Positions 52,380 through 60,781 of a DNA stretch of 64,000 nucleotides are shown piece by piece. Made by a program: the position numbers and the translations under genes. Under the pieces are notes generated by a model. It did no database searches, was not told the origin of the DNA, and worked only from the letters and a program-made list of their open reading frames with translations. This DNA comes from Paludibacter sp963678465. Its GTDB lineage: Bacteria > Bacteroidota > Bacteroidia > Bacteroidales > Paludibacteraceae. The first letter of the stretch is position 1, and every line of letters starts with the position of its first letter. The stretch spans positions 1,240,001-1,304,000 of the forward strand of contig OY782858.1 in assembly GCA_963678465.1 (NCBI GenBank), written 5' to 3'.

Positions 52380-54023
52380 TTATGGTTTTATTTCAGTATA
52401 ATAAGGAGTGTAATTCCAAATTCTGTTAATACATACAAGTATTTTGTCGTTATAATAAAAAGCAGGAGTATCCCCAATACCACTGGACGATACGTATTTA
52501 AAATTCCAAATTCCTTTCGATATATCGTATTCACAAACATCGTTAAGATCAGGTTCTAAGTGATCTATAGGTAATCCACCTACCAGATAAACTTTATCAT
52601 TTCCATATACCAATGTCGTAGTTCTCCGTTCATAAGGTCCAAAGTATAAGGTCGGTAGCCGTATCCACGCATCATTATCTGGTAAATATTTCCAAAAATC
52701 CCTATAGTTGGTAATAATGAATCCTTCAGAAGGTGAGTTACAGGATGCTATTACTCGTCCATTCACCGATTCAGGAATATCTTTCTTTTTTGTCCATTTA
52801 TTTACGATGAAATTAAATTCCCAAAAGTCCGATTTAACATCCTGAATTCCGTCATTAGTACCTCCTCCCATATATAAACAATTTCCTAAAACAAACTGAA
52901 CAAAATTATCATAGGCTTCACCCGGATAAGTCGTGATTGTTTTCCATGTATCTGCAACTTCATCGTATTCAACAATATTAATTCCGACAAATTTATAATT
53001 TTTTTCATCATACAAAAACTCAGTCAAATACTGTTTGTTGTTATACCGTACATTTTTCAGTTCAAAATGAGAATGTGGACTATAATTTTCAGAATAACTT
53101 ACATTCTTTTTTGTTTCCCAGGTATCTTTAGTTATATCATAGGCTAACACTGCATGGTTGGGGTAACGATAAAAGTTATAAATCTTATTTCCGGAAAGAT
53201 AAGATGAATTGAACTCATACGACAGATATCCGCCAGTTGAATATAGTACCTGACAATCGGGAATCGAAACTTTACTTGATGTGCCCGACAATACTTTAAG
53301 TCTTGATGGAGCAATATATTCAGTTCCGTCGGCGTATATATGAATGCTGTATTCACCGGGCGATAAATCCGCAGGTACTCTTACCCCCCACGATATATCA
53401 CCGTCGTACAACCAACCACTAAAACTTGTTTCTAATTCTATTGGAATAGAATTATTTAGTTTTAATTTATAGGTTCCTGTAGATGACGGCATTTTTGAAT
53501 AATATATTTTTATAAGAAAATAATCTCCCCTGTTCACTACATTGCCAATATCATTATCAACGTATACAGCCTTATATTCATCTTTATAAAGATCAATATA
53601 GTTTATACCAGTAAATACGTTATTGACATTCAAAGAGAAACGTAATAAAACAGATGAGCTGGCATAGGTATTTTTTTCTGACTTGAGTTTAGCCCTAACA
53701 GTGTAGTCGTGTTTGCTTGCAGGTATCTTTATTTGAAAGGAATCGATGTATTCACTTGCTTCCTGTATCGGAAAATCAATATTATAAACCTGGGCTGTTG
53801 TATCAGTTATATCTTTAAATTCAAAATAAAGTTGTTTTAGCTTTGCACCGGCACCTTTATTAACCTCAATTTTTAGAATACAAGTATGATCCGATAAAAT
53901 CTTATAAGATAAGATATCAATACCTGGTGATTCAAATTCAGGAATATCATCTTTACAACTCATAAACGATATAAGAAAAAGAATTAAGACTTGAATAAAT
54001 ATTCTTTTATTTAGATTTATCAT
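52380..54023 (-). CDS. Kelch-repeat lipoprotein
   Basis: Lipobox SFMSC near residues 19-23. Two N-terminal beta-sandwich regions (about 35-250, IPT/TIG-like) precede kelch-type blades: VLAYDITKDTWETKKNV, NIVEYDEVADTWKTITTYPG, FWEFNFIVNKWTKKKDIPE, FWKYLPDNDAWIRLP, VCEYDISKGIWNFKY, each ending W-x-x, with YLVGG and MGGG turns. About five or six blades make one propeller. Such lipoproteins are often surface-exposed in Bacteroidota. It is translated just before the fibronectin lipoprotein, suggesting a two-component surface complex. Confidence 0.8.
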   Translation of the reverse strand: MINLNKRIFIQVLILFLISFMSCKDDIPEFESPGIDILSYKILSDHTCILKIEVNKGAGAKLKQLYFEFKDITDTTAQVYNIDFPIQEASEYIDSFQIKIPASKHDYTVRAKLKSEKNTYASSSVLLRFSLNVNNVFTGINYIDLYKDEYKAVYVDNDIGNVVNRGDYFLIKIYYSKMPSSTGTYKLKLNNSIPIELETSFSGWLYDGDISWGVRVPADLSPGEYSIHIYADGTEYIAPSRLKVLSGTSSKVSIPDCQVLYSTGGYLSYEFNSSYLSGNKIYNFYRYPNHAVLAYDITKDTWETKKNVSYSENYSPHSHFELKNVRYNNKQYLTEFLYDEKNYKFVGINIVEYDEVADTWKTITTYPGEAYDNFVQFVLGNCLYMGGGTNDGIQDVKSDFWEFNFIVNKWTKKKDIPESVNGRVIASCNSPSEGFIITNYRDFWKYLPDNDAWIRLPTLYFGPYERRTTTLVYGNDKVYLVGGLPIDHLEPDLNDVCEYDISKGIWNFKYVSSSGIGDTPAFYYNDKILVCINRIWNYTPYYTEIKP

Positions 54024-54112
54024 AAATATTTGCTATGATTAGATTGTAAATCTTTTTTTTTAATGCATAACGAGAGTCTTCGCAAAAACCGTCTTTTTCC
54101 CACCCCTTCCGT

Positions 54113-54195
54113 ATATCCTTTCATTCAATGCACAAAGCTTTGCGGGCGTCTGAGATGATCCAACTTTAGTTCATTCATCTATATATCCGAAAGGA
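54113..54195. repeat. Flanking repeat of the lipoprotein pair, copy 2
   Basis: Counterpart of 50855-50932; here TCCTTTC and GAAAGGA at the edges are inverted. GGACGAGACA at 54193-54202 is also present inverted at 50838-50847. Confidence 0.65.
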
Positions 54196-54234
54196 CGAGA
54201 CAAGTTGTTGTTAACTGCCCAACATAGCCTTCAC

Positions 54235-54645
54235 TCAATTTGCTTTGAAATTTTCCTCTATATAATGTTTGAGTTCTTCAGCATTCCCACCCCCTATTAC
54301 TCGTCTTTTTAAGTTGTTTTTAAGTTTTATATCAAGTATCGTATTCTCAAATCGTTGTTTTACTTTTATAGAATTCACGTTATCTGATAATACAATAGTC
54401 TTAGTTGACTTTAAAAGTGTGATTGTAAAAATAATAGAAAATAAAATAATCAATGCGTAGAAAAACGAATTATAGGATGTATCTCCTAATCGTTCAAAAT
54501 TAATTATAGTACCGCAAACACATAAAATACAAATCAGGTTACTGCCAAGCATAACATATTTTTGTGTTTTTGCATTGTCTGAAATTTTAATCTTATCTTC
54601 TTCAAATGAGATTTCGCCGTTTTTAAGTCTAAATGTTTTATTCAT
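54235..54645 (-). CDS. Small membrane protein of unknown function
   Basis: From MNKTFRLKNGE the protein has 136 residues; an ATG at 54681 would add 12. A short N-terminal beta region (KNGEISFEEDKIKISD) is followed by two membrane helices (about 33-52 and 60-80) and a C-terminal domain with IVLSDNVNSIKVKQRFENTI. The arrangement (beta, two helices, PH-like beta domain) is shared with the neighbour at 54937. No family recognised. It is one of the cassette-like genes of this region. Confidence 0.55.
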   Translation of the reverse strand: MNKTFRLKNGEISFEEDKIKISDNAKTQKYVMLGSNLICILCVCGTIINFERLGDTSYNSFFYALIILFSIIFTITLLKSTKTIVLSDNVNSIKVKQRFENTILDIKLKNNLKRRVIGGGNAEELKHYIEENFKAN

Positions 54646-54681
54646 TTTTTTGATTTTGTGTTTCGCATCATATTTATGCAA

Positions 54682-54875
54682 AATTTACTCGTTTCTTTTT
54701 TTTGCTATAATCACTATCGCGAGTCTGCGCAAAGCCCTCCTATTCTCCCGATTTTGTATCTGTTTGGTTGTTTTTGGCTAGAAGCAGCGCTTTCTCCACA
54801 ACTATTTTTTCTTCTCCATGCTTATTGAATCAACCCTCTGCAAAAGGGAAGGAAGTTTATCCCGATGCGTCGGGA
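54682..54875. other. Spacer between small membrane protein genes, first part
   Basis: No gene. TATAATCACTATCGCGAGTC followed by TGCGCAAA resembles the start of the spacer at 54063 (CATAACGAGAGTCTTCGCAAA), so spacers share a common left end. TCCCGATGCGTCGGGA forms a hairpin at 54859-54874. Confidence 0.45.
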
Positions 54876-54932
54876 TTCAACCGATGCTTCCTTGCTGGGT
54901 CGTTCCGACCGCACGAAGCCCTAAGTATTAGG
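54876..54932. repeat. Structured spacer element, copy 2
   Basis: TTCAACC, then GCTTC (54886-54890) pairing with GAAGC (54915-54919) and an inner GGTCG-TTC-CGACC stem (54898-54910), ending TAAGTATTAGG directly at the stop of the gene at 54937. Same element as 50631-50710. Confidence 0.65.
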
Positions 54933-54936
54933 CGTA

Positions 54937-55494
54937 TTAATTTAGTTTCCAGTCGTTTGTTATAAAAATTCTTCTTTTCAGTAAATCTGTCAACTCCAAT
55001 AGTTTTTTCGCATGGTCTAACGAGGCAAATTTGAATTTAATTTCAACAGTTTTGTTGTTCTTAAGCGTCATTTTCAAAGAATTCGTCTCACCATTTTTTA
55101 TCGAAATTCCAAATGCGTCTATATCTTTCTCTCCATAAAAGCTGTCGTAAATTATATTCAATGATTTGATTTCCTCAATCTTATATGTTTTGTCGCAAAT
55201 TATAATTTCGTTTACATTTATTTGTAATTCACTCGTAAAAGAACCTTGTAGTTTCTCTTTATTTCCCCATTTATAAAGTTTAATTCGGTCAATTTTTGTT
55301 AGTCCGAATGGTACAACTATAAAAATGAGTCCTGTCCAAAAATTAATATTGTCTGACACATATAATAAAAGTCCAATCGAAAACAGTGTCAAACTTATTA
55401 GCCAAATTGGGAATGGTTTTTCTGGTTTTTTCTCTTCGAAAACAAAAGTTCTAAATTCATTTTGGTCGTATAAAAGGTTTTCAGTACTTGCCAT
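54937..55494 (-). CDS. Small membrane protein of unknown function
   Basis: 185 residues. Two membrane helices (about 28-45 and 50-66, FPIWLISLTLFSIGLLLYV and WTGLIFIVVPFGL) precede a C-terminal beta-rich domain (about 80-175) reminiscent of PH-like domains: SELQINVNEIIICDKTYKIEE, SLKMTLKNNKTVEIKFKF. Topologically like the neighbour at 54235. I do not recognise a named family. It lies between two structured spacers, as one cassette-like unit. Confidence 0.55.
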   Translation of the reverse strand: MASTENLLYDQNEFRTFVFEEKKPEKPFPIWLISLTLFSIGLLLYVSDNINFWTGLIFIVVPFGLTKIDRIKLYKWGNKEKLQGSFTSELQINVNEIIICDKTYKIEEIKSLNIIYDSFYGEKDIDAFGISIKNGETNSLKMTLKNNKTVEIKFKFASLDHAKKLLELTDLLKRRIFITNDWKLN

Positions 55495-55752
55495 TTGTTT
55501 TTTTTCTTTTTTTATTAGTACCCCTGACGACCGAGACTATGGGCATTTGGCGGTTTACTCCCGTTGGTCGTGACCGTTGGTTGCGGGAGCATTAGCTGTC
55601 GTGAAACGACAAAGTGAATCGAAGATCAGCGAAGCTAATGCGGGAGCAAAACCTGCTAAGTGCACTACCCGCCCCGTCCTAACGAGGTCAGTCAGCCAAT
55701 GCCAATAAGAGCGTGTGTTAGCGGTTAGGCATTTGTTGTAAATAGTTTGTTT
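55495..55752. other. GC-richer structured spacer
   Basis: No gene. The segment is visibly GC-richer than its neighbours. GCGGGAGC-ATTAGC and GCTAAT-GCGGGAGC (near 55585 and 55636) combine an inverted GCATTAGC/GCTAATGC with a direct GCGGGAGC repeat, and TGTCG-TGAAA-CGACA is a hairpin between them. On the minus strand GCCTAAC and GTTAGGA bracket 40 bp, like integron attC core sites. Different from the other spacers in sequence. Confidence 0.5.
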
Positions 55753-56508
55753 TCATTTGCATATATAATTTGGAACCTCTTTTATAACAATGAAATCTCC
55801 AAATCTAATATTAGTTTCACTGAAATAATTGATTTTATCATCTCTTACTATTTCGTTAAATATTTTCCATCTGATACGCCAGGCGCTATCAAAACAAGGG
55901 TGAATGATTGGTATTTCAAGTTCTCTTGTATCTTTTTTGAAAATAAGATTCCATTTCCAAGTCGGATTTAATTCTTTGGTTTCATCAAATCTGTTATCCC
56001 AAAGTTCAATACACTCATCAACAGTAATAATTTCTTGAACCTCTAAATGAGGAACTATAATTTTGTAAAGCTTTTTATACGTTTTGTCATGATAATTATT
56101 TACTGGAAAGTCAATAAACCCTAAATGTCTCCAAATTTTCTCTGAGCTACGAGGTGAACAGTCTAATTCAATAGTATAAATATTTTTATCAATTAATACT
56201 AATGTCAATTCAGAGACAATTTTTCTTCCAAATCCTTTGTTCCTGTGTGAAGGTTTTATTGCTGCAATGTCAATTTTTGCAGAATACTTTTCCAAATAAC
56301 ATAATGACCATACTACAAAACCAATTGTTTGTTTATCTTCAGAAATTGTTATTAATTTATTTTCATCAAATGAAGATTCAATGATATTCCAGTTGTTATA
56401 AAAACTCTCACCTGTTGACTTCTTTTCGTCAATCAACCATTTTTTAATTTCATTAAGTTGATCTTTTGTCGGATTGAATGAAATTTCAATTTCACTGTTT
56501 TTTTTCAT
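55753..56508 (-). CDS. GNAT-family N-acetyltransferase
   Basis: 251 residues. The N-terminal half is a GNAT fold with motif A IDIAAIKPSHRNKGFGRKIVS (acetyl-CoA pyrophosphate loop RNKGFG) and YTIELDCSPRSSEKIWRHLGF. The C-terminal half (about 150-251, VDECIELWDNRFDETKELNP) is unlike known domains. Substrate unknown. A lone enzyme gene in the cassette-like region; a perfect 12-bp hairpin lies upstream at 56569-56595. Confidence 0.75.
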   Translation of the reverse strand: MKKNSEIEISFNPTKDQLNEIKKWLIDEKKSTGESFYNNWNIIESSFDENKLITISEDKQTIGFVVWSLCYLEKYSAKIDIAAIKPSHRNKGFGRKIVSELTLVLIDKNIYTIELDCSPRSSEKIWRHLGFIDFPVNNYHDKTYKKLYKIIVPHLEVQEIITVDECIELWDNRFDETKELNPTWKWNLIFKKDTRELEIPIIHPCFDSAWRIRWKIFNEIVRDDKINYFSETNIRFGDFIVIKEVPNYICK

Positions 56509-56568
56509 TGTATTTTTTACTTTTTTTATGCTTACCGCATAACAATATATATCCTTACCTCAATTCCG

Positions 56569-56595
56569 AATATGCGGAACTGAGTTCCGCATATT
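56569..56595. repeat. Perfect 12-bp hairpin upstream of the GNAT gene
   Basis: AATATGCGGAAC-TGA-GTTCCGCATATT. No T run on either side, so not a terminator; it may be the spacer hairpin of this unit. Confidence 0.55.
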
Positions 56596-56695
56596 TCGCA
56601 TTTATACAAATGAACTTGTCCAACAGATTCTTCATCTAATTCATTCTGTATATCATATCACCTATCTCCCTCCCTCACTCTCCCTTCCAAACAAA
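56596..56695. other. Non-coding DNA
   Basis: No gene or clear signal between the hairpin and the terminator of the broken gene. Confidence 0.4.
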
Positions 56696-56732
56696 AAGAG
56701 CAGTATTCCCTTTGAAGGAAAACACTGCTCTT
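56696..56732 (-). terminator. Terminator of the broken gene
   Basis: AAGAGCAGT pairs with ACTGCTCTT, with CCTT/AAGG inside; the minus strand continues TTTTTG. It lies 290 bp past the stop at 57023; the interval has A/T runs and no gene. Confidence 0.7.
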
Positions 56733-57022
56733 ATTTATTATTTAGGTGAATTTCGGAAAAAAGAAATTCGGGTAAATCATCGTTTCAAACACACAAAGCA
56801 TTCAGAAGCAGGTTATTGTTATTTGTTAATAACACTACAATGTTAATCATTTATTTTTAATCTTCAAAACAAAAGATAAGAAAAATAACAAAAACAGAAC
56901 ATTTGTTTTTTTAAAACTAAGATTTGAACCACATAAGACACAATAGACCACATATGAAAAGGTTTTTTATTCTGAAAAAGCTTTTGTGTGCTTATGTGCC
57001 TTATGTGGTTACAGTATTAAAC

Positions 57023-57660
57023 TCACCCCACCCCCATGGCGCTTATGGTATTGCTCCACGGGCCTGCTTCCCCTTTGCGGTTTACCCAGCGTAACCAGTA
57101 ATAAGCTGTTTTACCTGCTTTGGACGTGTCGAACTTCAGCACAAAGGGCGAAGCGGAACAGGTACCCTGAAAATGCATTTCGTCCACACTTTTAGGAGCA
57201 TCACCGTCTACCTTGAGGTAAACTTCGCAACCGGTAACCCCTTCGGGTTTGGCGTTGCTGTGTGCCGAAGCCTGATCGTAAAACGAAATGGAGTGTTGTA
57301 AGCGTACCGAAAAATCCACCGTCCCTACCGGAAAAGATTCGGGAGGAGGCACAGGAGTGTGCGTATTGTTGCGTACAGTTATATCCATACGCACACGGTC
57401 GGCATCGCTTATCTTAGGGTTGCGCGCCAACCATTGCTGCACCAAAGCGCGAAGTGTTTTTGAATAATCCTCCTCTGCATCCTTTTTTGCAATTACGTCA
57501 GCCTGTGTACGGTTTTGTTTGTTACTTGCTTTCGCATAAGCACCTACTCATGTAGTTTGTTTCGCCTTAACAGCGGTTACAGTGTCGGCGGGAATCCCCC
57601 AACTTTCGGTAAATATCTTAATAGGCAGGTATAATTCTTCTCTTCGAAAAAAAATGTTAG
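57023..57660 (-). pseudogene. Broken gene for a fibronectin-like hypothetical protein
   Basis: The intact 3' part reads VQQWLARNPKISDADRVRMD and continues to KTAYYWLRWVNRKGEAGPWS, matching a Bacteroidota family of about 200 residues with a C-terminal beta-sandwich. Upstream the same frame continues (GAYAKASNKQNRTQADVIAK) but a TGA at 57548-57550 interrupts it. Beyond the stop IFTESWGIPADTVTAVKAKQ is still recognisable, then homology ends near 57660, about 90 bp from the first insertion sequence. The gene has lost its start. Confidence 0.7.
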
Positions 57661-57735
57661 ACACAGTTCTGTAAACACTCCCGTTTAATGGTTTGCCAAG
57701 CAAGCTGATTTTATACGGGCTTTAGCCCCTGCAAG
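57661..57735. other. Left flank of the insertion sequences
   Basis: Short non-coding stretch leading into the target repeat (AGACCTGACAGGT). Confidence 0.4.
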
Positions 57736-57782
57736 ACCTGACAGGTGGGGTGTAAAAAATTTCAGTTTTTAAAATAATAACT

Positions 57783-58961
57783 TCACCCCGTCTTTTTATA
57801 TAACGTATTTCTTTTCTGGTATAATGTCATTCCAATATTTTTATCTTTCCACTCCTTAATTTCAGATATCTTTATTTTTGTCATTGTTTGTTTTGTTTGC
57901 TCAAAATCAGATTCACCTATCAAACAAGAGATACATAAACAAAGGTCTGTAATACCAACAGTTTTATTTTCTTTGACTATACTTTTATATTTTCCAAAGC
58001 AGGATTCAATAATGTCTGAACTACAAAGAATCGTTGCTTCTTGTTCCATTTTTTGAATTGTTTCGTGAAAGTATTGGCAAACTTTTTCTCTAATTTTTAC
58101 ACTTCTTTCATCGTTGTGGTTCTCTAATAACTTAAGGGACTGATTCATCGTTTGTTTGTTGAATCCTTTGTTTTTAAGTAATTGTTGTATCTTATTTAGA
58201 GTTCCAAGTATTGAAGTTGTTTGTTGAATTAACTCGCTATAATTATTTACAAATGCAACCTTTTCACGTTCATCGTCGCTTAATTGATTGTTTTCAAGCA
58301 GATTAATCATTTTACTTCCCCAGTTAAACAACGGTGTTAGATTCATAAATCGGCTTACAATACGTTGATTTGGTGGTATAATATGTGCAAATTTGCTCAT
58401 AGACAATCTGCCTCTCATTCCGGAAAGCTGCTTAGTGTAAGACTCAAAATCGTCTTGTTTTTCTAAGGTTTCTTTGATTATCCATGAAAATTTATGACCA
58501 ACATCCTCTATATGTTTTAATCCTAATTGACAGTATGTGCTTTTTAGGTTGTTCCCATTATCAGATAAAACATAAAGTATCTGGTCTATATCAATACAAC
58601 TTTTTATTTCCGATTCAATATCATTTGCTTTCCAGGATTCCGAACTCTTTAGAACAACCGGAACTAAATCTTTATACGTCAGCGCTCGACCCAGATTTTG
58701 TTTGCTGGCTGGCACTGCCATTATTGCCAATAACTTCTTATTGCCAAACTGAATGCTTTCATCTATAATTAAAATCCATTTTTCATTAGTATAAAAGTCT
58801 TTATCTCTAAAATTGGCAATACCCTGCTTCTTAACCCAATTCAGAACTGTAACATGTGATGGTACTCTCAAATTTAAATTAAAACTAATATTCATGATAA
58901 AAAATATCTTACTCACCGATCGGAAACTAACTCCACTACAATTAATTAGCATTATTGCCAT
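57783..58961 (-). CDS. Transposase ORF B, IS copy 1 (catalytic part)
   Basis: 392 residues from ATG 58961. Candidate catalytic triad D67 (WILIIDESIQFG), D134 (LSDNGNNLKSTY) and E319 (SSDIIESCFGKYKS), with a helical insertion between the second and third. The same frame is open upstream beyond the ATG to the A7 slippery site (RPKHHTYSTTIIQ precedes Met1), so the natural product is an ORF A-B fusion of about 470 residues. Related transposases in other bacteria are single ORFs with the same coiled-coil start. I do not assign a named IS family. Confidence 0.88.
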   Translation of the reverse strand: MAIMLINCSGVSFRSVSKIFFIMNISFNLNLRVPSHVTVLNWVKKQGIANFRDKDFYTNEKWILIIDESIQFGNKKLLAIMAVPASKQNLGRALTYKDLVPVVLKSSESWKANDIESEIKSCIDIDQILYVLSDNGNNLKSTYCQLGLKHIEDVGHKFSWIIKETLEKQDDFESYTKQLSGMRGRLSMSKFAHIIPPNQRIVSRFMNLTPLFNWGSKMINLLENNQLSDDEREKVAFVNNYSELIQQTTSILGTLNKIQQLLKNKGFNKQTMNQSLKLLENHNDERSVKIREKVCQYFHETIQKMEQEATILCSSDIIESCFGKYKSIVKENKTVGITDLCLCISCLIGESDFEQTKQTMTKIKISEIKEWKDKNIGMTLYQKRNTLYKKTG

Positions 58962-59014
58962 TTGAATAATAGTAGTAGAATAAGTGTGATGTTTAGGACG
59001 TTCTTTTATGGATA

Positions 59015-59212
59015 TTATTGACTTATTATTCCGTTCAATTTGTCTTTCACTTTTTTTAAATCAGATTCTAATTTATCAGCTCTTAATTTATGGGAAATTG
59101 ATTTCACTTTCCATTCATCTCTGCTAATAATCAATTCCTTTATTTTCTTTTTCAGCTGTTTGTTATCCTTTGACCGTTGAATTGATTTTGCTTTCCAATC
59201 AGTTGTTTCCAT
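59015..59212 (-). CDS. Transposase ORF A, IS copy 1 (coiled-coil part)
   Basis: A 65-residue coiled coil (RSKDNKQLKKKIKELIISRD, EWKVKSISHKLRADKLESDL). Near its 3' end TTA-AAA-AAA-GTG (A7 at 59051-59057) is a classical -1 slippery site; slippage enters the ORF B frame. A TATATTTG box at 59229-59236 is the likely promoter. Confidence 0.75.
   Translation of the reverse strand: METTDWKAKSIQRSKDNKQLKKKIKELIISRDEWKVKSISHKLRADKLESDLKKVKDKLNGIISQ
59051..59057 (-). promoter_or_regulatory. -1 ribosomal frameshift site, IS copy 1
   Basis: Heptamer A-AAA-AAA followed by G in the ORF A frame. The -1 frame then runs open into ORF B without a stop. Confidence 0.65.
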
Positions 59213-59286
59213 AAGTATATTTTTTCTGCAAATATAAATAAAAGGAACGAATATATTATTACATTAATGTATATTTTTTACACCCC

Positions 59287-59315
59287 ACCTGACAGGTTTT
59301 GAAAACCTGTCAGGT
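59287..59315. repeat. Hairpin remnant between the two insertion sequences
   Basis: ACCTGACAGGT-TTTGAAA-ACCTGTCAGGT: the two 11-bp direct-repeat copies meet here. Joined with the outer flanks it restores the original hairpin with arms AGACCTGACAGGT and ACCTGTCAGGTCT. Confidence 0.8.
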
Positions 59316-59351
59316 GGGGTGTAAAAAATTTCAGTTTTTAAAATAATAACT

Positions 59352-60530
59352 TCACCCCGTCTTTTTATATAACGTATTTCTTTTCTGGTATAATGTTATT
59401 CCAATATTTTTATCTTTCCACTCCTTAATTTCAGATATCTTTATTTTTGTCATTGTTTGTTTTGTTTGCTCAAAATCAGATTCACCTATCAAACAAGAGA
59501 TACATAAACAAAGGTCTGTAATACCAACAGTTTTATTTTCTTTGACTATACTTTTATATTTTCCAAAGCAGGATTCAATAATGTCTGAACTACAAAGAAT
59601 CGTTGCTTCTTGTTCCATTTTTTGAATTGTTTCGTGAAAGTATTGGCAAACTTTTTCTCTAATTTTTACACTTCTTTCATCGTTGTGGTTCTCTAATAAC
59701 TTAAGGGACTGATTCATAGTTTGTTTGTTGAATCCTTTGTTTTTAAGTAATTGTTGTATCTTATTTAGAGTTCCAAGTATTGAAGTTGTTTGTTGAATTA
59801 ACTCGCTATAATTATTTACAAATGCAACCTTTTCACGTTCATCGTCGCTTAATTGATTGTTTTCAAGCAGATTAATCATTTTACTTCCCCAGTTAAACAA
59901 CGGTGTTAGATTCATAAATCGGCTTACAATACGTTGATTTGGTGGTATAATATGTGCAAATTTGCTCATAGACAATCTGCCTCTCATTCCGGAAAGCTGC
60001 TTAGTGTAGGACTCAAAATCGTCTTGTTTTTCTAAGGTCTCTTTGATTATCCATGAAAATTTATGACCAACATCCTCTATATGTTTTAATCCCAATTGAC
60101 TGTATGTGCTTTTTAGGTTGTTCCCATTATCAGATAAAACATAAAGTATCTGGTCTATATCAATACAACTTTTTATTTCCGATTCAATATCATTTGCTTT
60201 CCAGGATTCCGAACTCTTTAGAACAACCGGAACTAAATCTTTATACGTCAGCGCTCTACCCAGATTCTGTTTGCTTGCCGGCACTGCCATTATTGCCAAT
60301 AACTTCTTATTGCCAAACTGAATGCTTTCATCTATAATTAAAATCCATTTTTCATTAGTATAAAAGTCTTTATCTCTAAAATTGGCAATACCCTGCTTCT
60401 TAACCCAATTCAGAACTGTAACATGTGATGGTACTCTCAAATTTAAATTAAAACTAATATTCATGATAAAAAATATCTTACTCACCGATCGGAAACTAAC
60501 TCCACTACAATTAATTAGCATTATTGCCAT
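59352..60530 (-). CDS. Transposase ORF B, IS copy 2
   Basis: 392 residues, nearly identical to ORF B of copy 1; all three candidate catalytic residues (D67, D134, E319) are kept, so both copies look functional. Confidence 0.88.
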   Translation of the reverse strand: MAIMLINCSGVSFRSVSKIFFIMNISFNLNLRVPSHVTVLNWVKKQGIANFRDKDFYTNEKWILIIDESIQFGNKKLLAIMAVPASKQNLGRALTYKDLVPVVLKSSESWKANDIESEIKSCIDIDQILYVLSDNGNNLKSTYSQLGLKHIEDVGHKFSWIIKETLEKQDDFESYTKQLSGMRGRLSMSKFAHIIPPNQRIVSRFMNLTPLFNWGSKMINLLENNQLSDDEREKVAFVNNYSELIQQTTSILGTLNKIQQLLKNKGFNKQTMNQSLKLLENHNDERSVKIREKVCQYFHETIQKMEQEATILCSSDIIESCFGKYKSIVKENKTVGITDLCLCISCLIGESDFEQTKQTMTKIKISEIKEWKDKNIGITLYQKRNTLYKKTG

Positions 60531-60583
60531 TTGAATAATAGTAGTAGAATAAGTGTGATATTTAGGACGTTCTTTTATGGATA

Positions 60584-60781
60584 TTATTGACTTATTATTC
60601 CGTTCAATTTGTCTTTCACTTTTTTTAAATCAGATTCTAATTTATCTGCTCTTAATTTATGGGAAATTGATTTCACTTTCCATTCATCTCTGCTAATAAT
60701 CAATTCCTTTATTTTCTTTTTCAGCTGTTTGTTATCCTTTGACCGTTGAATTGATTTTGCTTTCCAATCAGTTGTTTCCAT
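60584..60781 (-). CDS. Transposase ORF A, IS copy 2
   Basis: 65 residues, identical in protein sequence to ORF A of copy 1, with the A7 slippery site at 60620-60626 and the TATATTTG box at 60798-60805. Confidence 0.75.
   Translation of the reverse strand: METTDWKAKSIQRSKDNKQLKKKIKELIISRDEWKVKSISHKLRADKLESDLKKVKDKLNGIISQ
60620..60626 (-). promoter_or_regulatory. -1 ribosomal frameshift site, IS copy 2
   Basis: Same A-AAA-AAA-G site as in copy 1, same frame relation. Confidence 0.65.

Larger units (their letters stand above)
57747..59286 (-). mobile_element. Insertion sequence copy 1 (1540 bp)
   Basis: Terminal inverted repeats GGGGTGTAAAAAAT define the ends. Direct repeats ACCTGACAGGT (11 bp) flank it at 57736-57746 and 59287-59297. 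It carries ORF A (59015-59212) and ORF B (57783-58961) on the minus strand, joined by a probable -1 frameshift. Copy 2 at 59316 has the same length and nearly the same sequence. Confidence 0.9.

Noticed and set aside
55495..55752. Classical integron attC site
   Set aside because: GCCTAAC and GTTAGGA are present but the 3' core deviates from GTTRRRY, the spacing is short, and no integrase or attI is in the window. Kept only as a cassette-like idea.
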